The notes under the pieces: generated by a model
What the model saw: only the letters and a program-made list of their open reading frames with translations
What the model was told of the DNA's origin: nothing
The model's database searches: none
Assembly: GCA_040881505.1 (NCBI GenBank)
Contig: JBBEDC010000033.1
Location: forward strand, 1 to 23,999
Length of the DNA stretch: 23,999 bases
Direction of reading: 5' to 3'
Source of the DNA: JBBEDC01 sp040881505
Lineage (GTDB): Bacteria > Patescibacteriota > Andersenbacteria > UBA10190
Program-made: the position numbers and the translations under genes
Part shown: positions 1-7,947 of the stretch, piece after piece
Layout: the number at the start of each line of letters is the position of its first letter
How positions within the stretch are numbered: position 1 is the first letter of the stretch

Positions 1-435
1 CAACATAAAAATAATCTCGAGAGACTTGCCAAATTGAATAATGTGCATGCCGTGGGATATATAACCCAAAAAGACGCCCCTGCTTACGTTGCATATTTCG
101 ATGTCTTTCTTATTCCTTATAGAAATAGTTTATATAACACATCGAGTTTTCCTTTAAAATTTTGGGAGTTCATGGCTACCGGTAAACCAATCATTGTTAG
201 TGGTCTGCCAGAGTTACATAAGTATCAACCTCTTATTAATTATGCTTACAATGCTGGTCAGTTTATAGAGTACATACAATCAGCTCTCAAAGATCCTCAC
301 GTTTACGAAGACAAGAGAATAGCTTTAGCTAAGCAACACACTTTAGAGAAAAGATATCAAAAGATACTTGAATTGGTATCAACACTGTTTTTGCTTAACA
401 TATTCATTTTCCTTTCGCTTGAACATGTCCATTAA
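1..435 (+). CDS. Glycosyltransferase family 4 (GT-B), C-terminal part only
   Basis: The reading frame is open from the first base of the window, so this is the 3' part of a gene that starts to the left. The visible 144 residues have the C-terminal Rossmann lobe typical of GT4 enzymes: a 'NVHAVGYI' strand, a 'DVFLIPYR' strand, then 'NTSSFPLKFWEFMATGKPI' followed by 'SGLPEL'. This is the nucleotide-sugar binding segment, with the Glu of 'WEFMATGKP' in the usual place. It probably adds a sugar to a cell-surface glycan or lipid-linked intermediate at the cytoplasmic membrane; donor and acceptor cannot be read. The last 57 bases overlap the 3' end of the convergent gene on the other strand. Base composition is low in GC (21 of 60 by hand count in 181-240), unlike the genes further right. 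Confidence 0.85.
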   Translation, partial: QHKNNLERLAKLNNVHAVGYITQKDAPAYVAYFDVFLIPYRNSLYNTSSFPLKFWEFMATGKPIIVSGLPELHKYQPLINYAYNAGQFIEYIQSALKDPHVYEDKRIALAKQHTLEKRYQKILELVSTLFLLNIFIFLSLEHVH

Positions 436-1593
436 TAGTTCTAAAGATCGTTCTGCTCCTCTGGTATCTAATGCGCCTTTAGGTTGAAATCGTAATAATT
501 CCTGAATACTTTTGGAAAGGTTGTTGTTGTGAACTTCCTGTGGCCAGTACAAAGCAAATCCACTCTGAGAAAAAGCTTTGGCACGTAATTCCTGTTCGAA
601 TACATTCTTTCGCGGCACAAGTAATAAAGGACGTTTTAAGGATGTGGCTTCTACGGTCGTATTATATCCAGCCATCGAAATTACTACTGAGCACTGGGCC
701 ATAAGATAAGTAAGATTACTAACTTGTTTATAGATTTGTATATTGCGTTCTTTTTTTACGATATCTTGAATACGTGCCATATGTTGATCAGACATTAGGG
801 GGCCACATACTACGTAGACTTTTTTTACTTGATGCGGTATTAACTTCAGAAGCTCTTTTAATACTAAGGCAATTATTTCATGCCCGTCTCGTCCTCCGCC
901 AACTGTCACCAATACTGTTGGAAGAGTTTTTTGAGACATCCGCGGAGAGTCTAAAACGTGAGAAAGTATATAACCTGTCGTAGAGTAATCAACTCCCCGG
1001 GTTGCTTCCTTCAGACCCGGAGTTTGCGAAAAATCTATTACACTGGGATCTGTGTGGTGCCAGACAGCATCGTAGGAAGATCGAAGCAGATTATTAACAT
1101 AATTAGCTTCTAAGTAAAGATCTCTTATAGACCCTCCACCAACTGGAATATCACGAATAGAACAGATGAATCGAGTCCGCAAGGCGGTTGTATGGGCAAA
1201 TTTTAGAATAGGATCCATAATGTCTGCCATTCTCTTTGCGGCAAAGGGATAAAATTCTGTAATCACCGCATCGTAAGGTCTTTGCTTTAATAGGTCTTTG
1301 ATAACATGAAGACGTTGCTTATGTGCTTCTTCTAATGACAACCCCGTTTCTACAGGAATTTGTTTATTGGAAAATTTCTTTTCTGGTTGAACAGCAGGCA
1401 ACTGAACAAATCTCACTGTCTTAGCAGATAAAAAGTTAGCTATTGGGGGGCCACCAGAAATATGAGTTACGCGCCAATCGGTGTGTTCCGCGATAGCAGC
1501 AGCAATTGCTGCTGTTCGTATAAGATGACCTGTCCCCCATAAGTGTTGAGAGATAAGTAGAATACTTTTCGTATGTTTACCGTTTATCAACAT
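379..1593 (-). CDS. Predicted glycosyltransferase of the MurG-like GT28/COG4671 type
   Basis: The 404-residue protein has a two-lobed GT-B layout. The N-terminal lobe starts 'ILLISQHLWGTGHLIRT' (residues 11-27), the glycine-rich acceptor-side loop, followed by 'ISGGPP' and 'ITEFYPF' (111-117). The C-terminal lobe has 'VLVTVGGGRDG' (227-237) and 'SMAGYNTTVEA' (306-316), the donor-binding loop and helix shared with MurG and UDP-glycosyltransferases. This matches the COG4671 'predicted glycosyl transferase' pattern better than MurG itself. The substrate is unknown; the neighbouring GT4 gene suggests surface-glycan work. The ATG is preceded after 8 nt by a perfect TATAAT (1602-1607). It is convergent with, and overlaps, the partial GT4 gene and shares its low GC. 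Confidence 0.8.
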   Translation of the reverse strand: MLINGKHTKSILLISQHLWGTGHLIRTAAIAAAIAEHTDWRVTHISGGPPIANFLSAKTVRFVQLPAVQPEKKFSNKQIPVETGLSLEEAHKQRLHVIKDLLKQRPYDAVITEFYPFAAKRMADIMDPILKFAHTTALRTRFICSIRDIPVGGGSIRDLYLEANYVNNLLRSSYDAVWHHTDPSVIDFSQTPGLKEATRGVDYSTTGYILSHVLDSPRMSQKTLPTVLVTVGGGRDGHEIIALVLKELLKLIPHQVKKVYVVCGPLMSDQHMARIQDIVKKERNIQIYKQVSNLTYLMAQCSVVISMAGYNTTVEATSLKRPLLLVPRKNVFEQELRAKAFSQSGFALYWPQEVHNNNLSKSIQELLRFQPKGALDTRGAERSLELLMDMFKRKENEYVKQKQC

Positions 1594-1601
1594 TAAATTT
1601 G

Positions 1602-1607
1602 ATTATA
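1602..1607 (-). promoter_or_regulatory. -10 box (TATAAT) of the glycosyltransferase gene
   Basis: A perfect TATAAT reads toward the gene and ends 8 nt before its ATG, so the predicted transcript begins at or next to the start codon. No clear -35 hexamer is visible at 16-18 bp. Confidence 0.5.
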
Positions 1608-1700
1608 TAGTGCTACAAATTATTACCCAGTTATTCATTAAACATAGGGCCATATTTTTCTTGTGAAGCTTCAAATAAGTTCTGCTTAGCCTCCGAGACA

Positions 1701-2747
1701 CTACCACTCCCTCTTGCTCAACATCTCCACTAACTGCTGCAGCTTCCCATATCCCTCAGTATTCAGAACATCCTTCCCCATCCCCTTCCACGCCTGTTCG
1801 AACAATTCGCTAGCATAGTCTGTAGCCCGCTTTATAGCACTCGTTTTAAGAATCAATGATCGAGCTTCATTGATACGCTCCGCTTCCTGAGTATGCATTC
1901 GTAAAATATCTCGCAAACGAGATGCTTCGGCACTCGATAGCTCTTCGATCGCAAAAATAACGGGTAAGCTCAATTTTCCTTCTTGAATATCATTGCCGTA
2001 CTGCTTACCAAATGTTTTCGGATCAGCCGTCAGGTCAAGCACATCGTCCTTTATCTGAAACGCAATACCAGTGCTTTCTGCGAATCTCGTAAACATCTGT
2101 TCGTTTTCTGCATCCTGTCCTGCTACCGCGCAGGCAAACCGAACGCTCATACGCATCAAAGACCCTGTTTTTAGACGACACATCTCCAAATATTGATCTT
2201 GCGTCACGCTCTCCGGTAATTCCTTATGCCAATGAATATCAATCGCTTGCCCGAAATGCACATTAATCATTTCTTGGCTGTATATTTCAAATATTCGCAG
2301 GCGCTGACTGTCTGAAAGATTACTGTCTTGTTTCACAAACGCAGCGAGCGGCAAAAAATACATCGCATTACCAGCGTTTAACGCTACATCAACTCCGTAT
2401 GTTGTATGCAGTGCCGGCTTTCCCCGTCGAAGCGTCGAACTATCCTCTACATCATCAACTGCGAGCGTACCGTTATGAATGAGCTCAATTGCTACAGCCA
2501 GATCAAGATACTGACCCCTCTTGAGATCGAACCCTTCAACCAGCGTAAGAAAGAGTACGGGCCGCAGACGTTTTCCGCCACGGAAGATAAGGTCACGGAT
2601 TGGTTCGGTCAGACTAGCCTTAATCGCTTCCTTATCACGTTCAAACGCTGAGGAACCTAAAAAATCATTAAGGGCACCCTCTTCCCATTTTGCCGGAAGA
2701 AATTCCTGTAAAGCCCGTTCAACGTCAAGCAGTGTTTCTTCGCTCAT
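1701..2747 (-). CDS. Polyprenyl (geranylgeranyl/farnesyl-type) diphosphate synthase
   Basis: This 348-aa trans-isoprenyl diphosphate synthase condenses IPP onto an allylic diphosphate in the cytoplasm. All family landmarks are present: GGKRLRP at residues 57-63, the first aspartate-rich motif DDVED at 98-102 followed by 'RRGKPALH', 'KTGSL' near 193-197, and the second aspartate-rich motif DDVLD at 234-238, then 'FGKQYGNDIQEGK'. Chain length cannot be fixed by eye; the 'IELIHNG' context resembles short-chain GGPP/FPP synthases. Its start overlaps the stop of the IPP isomerase gene by four bases (ATGA at 2744-2747), so the two are probably translationally coupled and work in sequence, one balancing IPP/DMAPP and the other elongating. 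The product could feed the undecaprenyl carrier or membrane lipids. Confidence 0.92.
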   Translation of the reverse strand: MSEETLLDVERALQEFLPAKWEEGALNDFLGSSAFERDKEAIKASLTEPIRDLIFRGGKRLRPVLFLTLVEGFDLKRGQYLDLAVAIELIHNGTLAVDDVEDSSTLRRGKPALHTTYGVDVALNAGNAMYFLPLAAFVKQDSNLSDSQRLRIFEIYSQEMINVHFGQAIDIHWHKELPESVTQDQYLEMCRLKTGSLMRMSVRFACAVAGQDAENEQMFTRFAESTGIAFQIKDDVLDLTADPKTFGKQYGNDIQEGKLSLPVIFAIEELSSAEASRLRDILRMHTQEAERINEARSLILKTSAIKRATDYASELFEQAWKGMGKDVLNTEGYGKLQQLVEMLSKREW

Positions 2748-3295
2748 TGCTGTGTATGTTCGGCAAATAGTCGATTAAACTGTTCGTTTTTGGATAGCAG
2801 GTGCGTTTCTTCGATACACCACGGCGAATATGGAGCATCGGACGCAGCAGTTTCTTTCACAAAATCCTGCCAAGAAATCCATCGAGTAGCTTCTACCTCT
2901 TCCATATTTATTTCCGGTTCGTTATCAGTGAATCCCACAAATACTGGGCAAATTTCATTTTCTACTACCCCGAGCATCTCCGCCCTGTATCGAAAATCAG
3001 GCAGCACATTCCAGAGCTCAGATACCGATAGCCCGAGCTCCTGCCCAATACGACGGATAGCAGCATCTTTTGTATCTTCCTCGGGCATAGGATGTCCGCA
3101 GCAACTGTTAGACCATACCAGCGGCCAGGTTTTCTTTGTGCCGCTGCGCTGTTGTAGCAGTAGCTCTCCTTTTGAATTAAACAGGAAGGTTGAAAAAGCG
3201 CGATGCAATGGAGTATCCCCTGTGTGAACTTCTGATTTTAACGCGGTACCAATCGGTTCATTTGCCTCGTTTACGAGAACGACATATTCCTGCAT
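2744..3295 (-). CDS. idi: Isopentenyl-diphosphate delta-isomerase, type I (Nudix fold)
   Basis: This 183-aa enzyme interconverts IPP and DMAPP. It aligns by eye with E. coli Idi: His24 and His31 ('HTGDTPLHRAF'), 'NSCCGHP' with the catalytic Cys66 and His68, and 'VENEICP' giving Glu112 and Glu114. These correspond to the metal ligands and catalytic Cys/Glu of the type I family (E. coli Cys67, Glu116). A Nudix-like 'RRIGQELG' follows. It lies 50 bp downstream of glutamate racemase and overlaps the polyprenyl synthase by 4 bp. No genes of a complete MEP or mevalonate pathway are in the window. An isomerase coupled to a prenyl synthase would suit a cell that makes or imports IPP, but the window cannot decide which. 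Confidence 0.93.
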   Translation of the reverse strand: MQEYVVLVNEANEPIGTALKSEVHTGDTPLHRAFSTFLFNSKGELLLQQRSGTKKTWPLVWSNSCCGHPMPEEDTKDAAIRRIGQELGLSVSELWNVLPDFRYRAEMLGVVENEICPVFVGFTDNEPEINMEEVEATRWISWQDFVKETAASDAPYSPWCIEETHLLSKNEQFNRLFAEHTQQ

Positions 3296-3345
3296 ATGGA
3301 TGGGTGGTAAAGAATTACAAAAACAAACAGTACCACAAGAGCATA

Positions 3346-4200
3346 CTACATTTCCACCCGATCAAAGTGGATGTTTTGGCCTGTGTATAGCTCCGTGTAG
3401 GCTTGTGCTTGCGCTGTGTCTCCAGTCGTCACAAAGCGCCTGCGCGCTGACGTATCTAGCCGCTCCGCTATTTCCGGATGTCGCATCAGATACGCAGCTA
3501 AGCTATCAGCTACAATGCCGGGCTGGCCATAGAGGGCAGTAGCCTCCGGGAGATGTGCTTTGATAACATCCTTGATTAGCTCAAAGTGCGTACAGCCAAG
3601 CAATACACCTCGTATACGAGGATGGTACGGTGGTAGTTTACTGTATAACTGCTCGATAGCTTCTGCTACCAACTGCTCAGTCTTACGCTGTTCACCTGTT
3701 TCGATAGCATCAACAAGACCGTTACATGCTTGCTGGATAACAAAAATATTGGGATTGCGCTTGGTGATCTCAATCTCATATGCACCGCTTTTTACGGTCT
3801 GCTCTGTAGCTAAAATACCAACAGTTGCCCGCTCACTTTCAAGTGCTTGCTGAATCGGTTCAGTATGATGCCAGGAAACGCCGGTAATCTGCTCAATGGT
3901 TGGCACGACAATACCTAACACTCGCTTATCCGGATACCTACCGGGTATTATGTTCTGCTGAATATGCCGCAACGCGTTCGCTGAAGCTGTATTACAACCT
4001 AAGATGACAAGCCCACACCCTTCGTTAAACAGATACTCTACGCCTTGGGTTGTGAGGTGAATGATCTCCTTTTGGTTGCGCTGTCCATACGGCGCTCGAG
4101 CGTTATCCCCTACATACAGATACGAATATTGCGGCAATGCCGTAAAAAGCGCCTGGGCGATCGTTAACCCTCCGTATCCACTATCAAAGATGCCAATCAT
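3346..4200 (-). CDS. murI: Glutamate racemase
   Basis: This 284-aa cytoplasmic enzyme converts L- to D-glutamate for peptidoglycan. It opens with 'IGIFDSGYGGLTI' and carries both catalytic cysteines in their family motifs, 'LGCNTASANAL' (Cys69) and 'LLGCTHFEL' (Cys203). 'VGDNARAPYG' (30-39) is the substrate loop. Length is normal for the family. It starts 12 bp after the stop of the dTDP-glucose dehydratase gene and has no promoter of its own that I can see, so it is probably the second gene of a four-gene envelope-precursor operon. Its presence indicates that the organism makes its own D-Glu and so probably builds a peptidoglycan wall. Confidence 0.95.
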   Translation of the reverse strand: MIGIFDSGYGGLTIAQALFTALPQYSYLYVGDNARAPYGQRNQKEIIHLTTQGVEYLFNEGCGLVILGCNTASANALRHIQQNIIPGRYPDKRVLGIVVPTIEQITGVSWHHTEPIQQALESERATVGILATEQTVKSGAYEIEITKRNPNIFVIQQACNGLVDAIETGEQRKTEQLVAEAIEQLYSKLPPYHPRIRGVLLGCTHFELIKDVIKAHLPEATALYGQPGIVADSLAAYLMRHPEIAERLDTSARRRFVTTGDTAQAQAYTELYTGQNIHFDRVEM

Positions 4201-4212
4201 GGCAGCTCAATG

Positions 4213-5202
4213 CTATCGATAAATCTTTTCCGCTGTTTCTTTTTGCGGCCTCCACCACCATTCATTGTCCTTGTACCAATCGACTGTTTTATGTAGCCAT
4301 TCTTCAAACGTGTACTGCGGCTCCCACCCAAGGTCTTTATTAATCTTTGTCCAATCAACTGCATATCGGCGGTCATGTCCGGGGCGATCTGTTACGAACT
4401 CAATCACGTCCTCTCCTACACCTACGTACGACAAAACCTTTTTAGCTACATCGAGATTGCTTACGTCTTCGTTCATGCCTCCAACCAAATATGTACTTCC
4501 TGCTTTTCCTTTCTGCAATACCGCATCAATTGCCCGACAATGGTCTTCAACGTATAACCAATCACGCACATACTTACCGTCTCCGTACACTTTGACAGTA
4601 TCTCCATCAATGAGGTTGGTAATCATGCGAGGGATAAACTTCTCCGGGTGCTGATATGGTCCGAAGTTATTAGAACAATTAGTAATTGTAATGGGGACAC
4701 CAAACGTCTCATGGTAGGCGCGCACCAGATGATCAGATCCAGCCTTAGAGGCTGAATACGGACTATTTGGTTGATACGGCGTGTGTTCGGTGAACTTTTC
4801 ACTACTGCCTAGCTCCAATGCTCCAAATACCTCATCAGTAGACACATGATGAAACGGCAGCTTACGTTCTCGAGCCGCTTCAAGCAGCACAAACGTGCCC
4901 TTCACATTTGTTTCCACAAAAGCTTCCGGCCCTAAAATAGAGCGGTCAACATGCGACTCTGCTGCGAAATGAACGATTGTGTCAACCCCCTCTACCGCCT
5001 GCTGCACAACTCCCTTATCGCGAATATCGCCTTTGATGAAAGAATACCGATCTTCTGGAATACCTTTAAGGTTGTCGGGATTACCCGCATAGGTCAGTAA
5101 ATCCAGATTAACAATTGAGTCATCTGGATGCTCTGATAACCAGTAGCGAATAAAGTTTGAGCCGATAAAGCCGGCTCCGCCTGTGACAAGTAGTTTACTC
5201 AT
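4213..5202 (-). CDS. rfbB: dTDP-glucose 4,6-dehydratase
   Basis: This 329-aa extended short-chain dehydrogenase makes dTDP-4-keto-6-deoxyglucose, the precursor of rhamnose and other deoxysugars. The NAD-binding 'GGAGFIG' is at residues 8-14. The active site 'STDEVFG' has Thr122, Asp123 and Glu124, the triad residues specific to RmlB-type dehydratases, and the YxxxK pair is Tyr149/Lys153 in 'YSASKAGSDHL'. 'NNFGPYQHPEKFIP' and 'RDWLYVEDHC' are substrate-binding segments of the same family. It heads the run of minus-strand genes that ends with polyprenyl synthase. A TATTCT box ends 6 nt before the ATG. No rfbA, C or D partner is in the window; these would have to be elsewhere. Confidence 0.94.
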   Translation of the reverse strand: MSKLLVTGGAGFIGSNFIRYWLSEHPDDSIVNLDLLTYAGNPDNLKGIPEDRYSFIKGDIRDKGVVQQAVEGVDTIVHFAAESHVDRSILGPEAFVETNVKGTFVLLEAARERKLPFHHVSTDEVFGALELGSSEKFTEHTPYQPNSPYSASKAGSDHLVRAYHETFGVPITITNCSNNFGPYQHPEKFIPRMITNLIDGDTVKVYGDGKYVRDWLYVEDHCRAIDAVLQKGKAGSTYLVGGMNEDVSNLDVAKKVLSYVGVGEDVIEFVTDRPGHDRRYAVDWTKINKDLGWEPQYTFEEWLHKTVDWYKDNEWWWRPQKETAEKIYR

Positions 5203-5208
5203 ATATCA

Positions 5209-5239
5209 AGAATAATGCCCGATTACGCAATGATTGCAA
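5209..5239 (-). promoter_or_regulatory. Putative promoter of the rfbB-murI-idi-prenyl synthase unit
   Basis: On the minus strand TTGCAA (5234-5239) is followed after 19 bp by TATTCT (5209-5214), which ends 6 nt from the rfbB ATG. The spacer is longer than ideal. If used, the message would begin at the A of the start codon. Confidence 0.4.
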
Positions 5240-5249
5240 CTCCTGCGCC

Positions 5250-5537
5250 TTACTTATACAGCTGGCTGTGGGTGCCTATTTCTTCAAACGTAATCGACTT
5301 CCCCTGTTTTACTTGCCCATGTTTGTGCACTTGCTCTGAATATATAGCACGCCAGTCGCCCGTGACATTAATACTTCTCATCCCCTTGTAGCGACCCGAC
5401 AGTGCATGATTGCGAAGCAGTGGATGAAAAGGGTCATCAATGAATAGCTTTTGTCGTTGCAGAAAAGCATTTTGGACCTTCTTGCCTGCTTTTCTATACC
5501 CTTTTACGAAATTTCTACTGTACCTTGCGCTTACCAT
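5250..5537 (-). CDS. RelE/YafQ-family toxin
   Basis: I chose the ATG at 5537 (95 aa). In-frame starts at 5543 and 5561 are possible but only add residues unlike the family N-terminus. 'MVSARYSRNFVKGYRKAGKK' is the usual positively charged first strand and helix. 'DPFHPLLRNHALSGRYKGMRSINVTGDWRAIYS' (35-67) is the core sheet of RelE/YafQ mRNA interferases, and 'FEEIGTHSQLY' is the classic C-terminal 'GTH-x-LY' ending. Toxins of this family cleave mRNA on the ribosome. The gene overlaps the 3' end of the antitoxin by 23 bp, so it is cotranscribed and coupled. Nothing in the sequence suggests inactivation. Confidence 0.88.
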   Translation of the reverse strand: MVSARYSRNFVKGYRKAGKKVQNAFLQRQKLFIDDPFHPLLRNHALSGRYKGMRSINVTGDWRAIYSEQVHKHGQVKQGKSITFEEIGTHSQLYK

Positions 5538-5820
5538 TCGCATATCGACTATTCGGGTCATCTAGCCACGCGATTGCATCATCGGCGCTATCAAAAGATG
5601 GAGACACATATCCAGCCTCAATATCTCGCTTTGATTCTTCCAATGCCCGCTCCAGATATGGAGTTGGCTCAAGCGAAGCATGCAGCTCCTTATCACGGGC
5701 AAATTGACGTAATAGAACATTCAATACATCGCTGAGACTTAGCCCCAATTGCTTTGCAGCCGCCTGTGCCTTTCTCTTAACAGTGGGGTCAGTTTTAAAG
5801 TTGACGACAGTCTTTTTCAT
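5515..5820 (-). CDS. RelB/DinJ-family antitoxin (ribbon-helix-helix)
   Basis: This 101-aa protein begins with a strand 'TVVNFKTDPTVKRKAQ' and helices 'AKQLGLSLSDVLNVLLRQF', the ribbon-helix-helix DNA-binding domain of DinJ/RelB antitoxins. The C-terminal half (from about residue 50) is acidic and helical ('LERALEESKRDIEAG'), as expected for the toxin-neutralising arm. It is the first gene of the pair. A near-perfect palindrome directly before the start codon is an obvious autoregulatory operator. The ATG has no Shine-Dalgarno site; instead a consensus promoter ends 8 nt upstream. The pair sits between metG and rfbB and reads in the same direction as both. Confidence 0.9.
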   Translation of the reverse strand: MKKTVVNFKTDPTVKRKAQAAAKQLGLSLSDVLNVLLRQFARDKELHASLEPTPYLERALEESKRDIEAGYVSPSFDSADDAIAWLDDPNSRYANGKRKVQ

Positions 5821-5821
5821 A

Positions 5822-5857
5822 TATACGTAGTATATACTATGTATACATGTCGGTCAA
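5822..5857 (-). promoter_or_regulatory. Antitoxin promoter with overlapping palindromic operator
   Basis: Reading toward the antitoxin gene: -35 TTGACC (5852-5857), a 17-bp spacer, -10 TATACT (5829-5834), then 8 nt to the ATG at 5820. A 24-bp inverted repeat with one mismatched pair (5822-5845) covers the -10 box and runs to within 1 nt of the start codon. This is the expected place for a RelB-RelE autorepression site. Because the promoter abuts the ATG, the mRNA should be leaderless or nearly so. Confidence 0.75.
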
Positions 5858-5867
5858 ATCTAATATA

Positions 5868-7307
5868 TTACTTTCGAGCAAACAGAGGCTCTAGTGGCTT
5901 CTTAAGCGGACGCGCCTCAAGCAGTTCAGAAAGCTGTTTATGCGCGTGTGGCAGAAACGGAGCAACCTTTTCATTTACTACCTCCAGGGCTGTAAGTAGT
6001 TGTGCCAGTATATGTTCAATTTCATCCTGTTTGCCTACTTTAGCCATCTCCCATGGTTTATTCTCTTCAATCAACTGATCAGCCCATGCAATAATCTTCC
6101 AGATACCAGTCAGCGCCTTATCAAACGCTAACGCCTCGATCTGCGTGTCAATCTGCGACACATCATCTACCATCTCAAGTGGAAGTGATACTCCCCTATC
6201 TAGCGTAGGCGCAAACTTTTCAATCATATTCAATGTTCGCGAAGTGAGATTTCCCAAACCGTTAGCCAAATCTGCATTGTATCGCTCCTTTAGACGATCA
6301 GAGGAAAAATCACCGTCGCTGCCAAAGGGAATATCACGCAGAACAAAGTATCGCACGGCATCAGAGCCGTACTCCTCTACTAACTGCACCGGATCGGTAG
6401 CATTCCCCAGTGACTTGCTCATTTTTTGGCCATCAACCGTAAAAAACCCATGAGCAAACACTTTGCGCGGCAGCTCTTCTTTAATTGCCATCAAAAGCGC
6501 TGGCCAGATAATGCAGTGAAATTTGATAATATCTTTGCCAATAATATGCACATCAGCCGGCCAGTATTTTTTGAACATCTCCTCATCCTTGCCATACCCA
6601 ATAGCTGAGCAGTAGTTGAATAGCTCATCTAACCAAACGTATATGGTCTGCTCTGCATCCCACGGCAGCGTAATCGCCCAGGGAACGTTACGACGAGATA
6701 TAGCGATATCTTCTAACCCCTGATCAATAAACGAAAGGACTTCATTACGGCGAACTTCCGGTTTAATCTCCAACTCTCCGTTTTGTATTTTCTCCTTCAG
6801 AATATCTCCATATTCCGATAGTTTGAAAAACCAATTCTTCTCCTTCACCGTTTCCGGTGCCGTCTTATGATCCGGACATAGTCCGTCATCAGTTAGATCT
6901 GACTCCTTCACGAACGCCTCATGACCGACGCAATACAAGCCTTCGTATTCCCCTTCGTAGATCTGTCCCGATTCTTTAAGTTTTTCAAAAAAGAGCACCA
7001 CGGCCGCTTCATGCCGGGGTTCGGTAGTGCGGATAAAGTCATCATGGGTAATATCAAGCGCTTCCCAGGCTACTTTAAATTTCTCAGCATTTTCGCTGGA
7101 AAAGTCTTCAGGGGTCTTCCCCGCTGCCTGAGCGCTGGTAGCAATTTTCGTGCCGTGTTCAGCCGTACCAGTTAAAAGGAAGGTGTCATTCCCTTTTCGA
7201 CGGTGATACCGCGCCAATACATCAGCCGCGATTGTCGTATATGCCGACCCGATATGGGGAGCGGAATTTACGTAGTAAATGGGGGTTGTAACGTAGAATT
7301 TTGCCAT
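5868..7307 (-). CDS. metG: Methionyl-tRNA synthetase
   Basis: This class I enzyme charges tRNA-Met. I chose the ATG at 7307 (479 aa): 'MAKFYVTTPIYYVNSAPHIG' matches the family N-terminus, whereas an upstream TTG at 7346 only adds 13 atypical residues. The HIGH-type signature is 'PHIG' (17-20) and the KMSKS loop is intact at 295-299. A zinc-knuckle insertion is present but its ligands read C126-x2-H129 and C144-x2-H147. The protein ends soon after the helical anticodon domain, without the C-terminal EMAP-like tRNA-binding domain found in longer MetRS. It lies 35 bp downstream of the methyltransferase gene, probably in one transcript, and its stop is just upstream of the toxin-antitoxin promoter. 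Confidence 0.95.
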   Translation of the reverse strand: MAKFYVTTPIYYVNSAPHIGSAYTTIAADVLARYHRRKGNDTFLLTGTAEHGTKIATSAQAAGKTPEDFSSENAEKFKVAWEALDITHDDFIRTTEPRHEAAVVLFFEKLKESGQIYEGEYEGLYCVGHEAFVKESDLTDDGLCPDHKTAPETVKEKNWFFKLSEYGDILKEKIQNGELEIKPEVRRNEVLSFIDQGLEDIAISRRNVPWAITLPWDAEQTIYVWLDELFNYCSAIGYGKDEEMFKKYWPADVHIIGKDIIKFHCIIWPALLMAIKEELPRKVFAHGFFTVDGQKMSKSLGNATDPVQLVEEYGSDAVRYFVLRDIPFGSDGDFSSDRLKERYNADLANGLGNLTSRTLNMIEKFAPTLDRGVSLPLEMVDDVSQIDTQIEALAFDKALTGIWKIIAWADQLIEENKPWEMAKVGKQDEIEHILAQLLTALEVVNEKVAPFLPHAHKQLSELLEARPLKKPLEPLFARK

Positions 7308-7342
7308 AGGAAAGTGTGTACCGCTTACAATGACAGGAAATG

Positions 7343-7891
7343 TCAAACTTTGCCAGTGTGAGCGGGTAAAGCGGTAAGTTCGCGCAAGTCGTAAATATAC
7401 ATGGGTAAAACCCGCTTTTCCCTAATCGTTTTAAGCGGCACAACATCAGCAAGCGGAAATGCGTACGCTACCAGGTACTTAGCCCGAGGAATAGTTTGCC
7501 CGGCAAGATATTTCTTCAAACGAGGCATAGTAGCCGGCAACAAGAATACGAATGCTATTGTGGCATCCGAGATGTCCTGCTTGTAAAAGTTCCCGGGCCG
7601 GATCCGCGCCTTCGGTTCAAATGCCGCTCGAATCCAGGCAACGAATAACAGGATTGGTGAGAGCTCGTATCCGTAGGCACGCGCTCCCATGCGAGCGGCT
7701 TCGATCACAACGCTGCCGTCCCCTGCTCCCAGATCCACTACTACATCCTCCTTACCTACGCCAAGTTCTTTAAATACTTTACGGATAGACTTGCGGCGCG
7801 TAGGGGCATATGGCGCACCGATCTTGCCAGCGTACGCAGTAGGAATTAACAGGAGGAGCATGATGATAATAAAGAGGGAGAACCAATTCAT
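7343..7891 (-). CDS. Membrane-anchored SAM-dependent methyltransferase-like protein
   Basis: The start is taken as the ATG at 7891 (182 aa), not the TTG at 7909, because the ATG gives a clean 'MNWFSLFIIIMLLLLIPTAYA' anchor and a TACACT box lies 7 nt before it. Residues 3-20 form one transmembrane segment. 'GAPYAPTRR' leads into 'DVVVDLGAGDGSVVIEAARMGARAYGYEL', a class I methyltransferase motif I with GxGxG-like 'LGAGDG' and an acidic residue (Glu) at the end of strand 2. The C-terminal half has the usual alternating strands. The cytoplasmic side should hold the domain; the substrate is unknown. It sits just downstream of the terminator of hsp20, so it heads its own unit with metG. Confidence 0.75.
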   Translation of the reverse strand: MNWFSLFIIIMLLLLIPTAYAGKIGAPYAPTRRKSIRKVFKELGVGKEDVVVDLGAGDGSVVIEAARMGARAYGYELSPILLFVAWIRAAFEPKARIRPGNFYKQDISDATIAFVFLLPATMPRLKKYLAGQTIPRAKYLVAYAFPLADVVPLKTIREKRVLPMYIYDLRELTALPAHTGKV

Positions 7892-7898
7892 GGGAGTA

Positions 7899-7904
7899 AG
7901 TGTA
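7899..7904 (-). promoter_or_regulatory. -10 box (TACACT) of the methyltransferase-metG unit
   Basis: TACACT ends 7 nt before the ATG at 7891, immediately downstream of the hsp20 terminator hairpin. No good -35 hexamer is seen because the spacer is the terminator itself. Confidence 0.4.
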
Positions 7905-7905
7905 C

Positions 7906-7935
7906 ACAAAAAGCGCCCCGGTGTGGGGCGCTTTT
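7906..7935 (-). terminator. Rho-independent terminator of hsp20
   Basis: A perfect 11-bp stem (7909-7919 with 7925-7935, core GCGCCCC/GGGGCGC) has a 5-nt loop and a run of five T on the minus strand. It starts 12 nt after the hsp20 stop codon. Confidence 0.9.
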
Positions 7936-7947
7936 CCCTTTAATGTA

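Noticed and set aside
1631..1717. Short open frame ending 'EAKQNLFEASQEKYGPMFNE' downstream of the prenyl synthase
   Set aside because: It reads like protein but is only 28 codons, overlaps the prenyl synthase end and has no start codon except an internal ATG four codons from the end. At most a gene remnant.
7308..7346. TTG start of metG that overlaps the methyltransferase stop (TTGA)
   Set aside because: It adds 13 residues absent from the family; 'MAKFYVTTPIYYVNSAPHIG' is the normal beginning.
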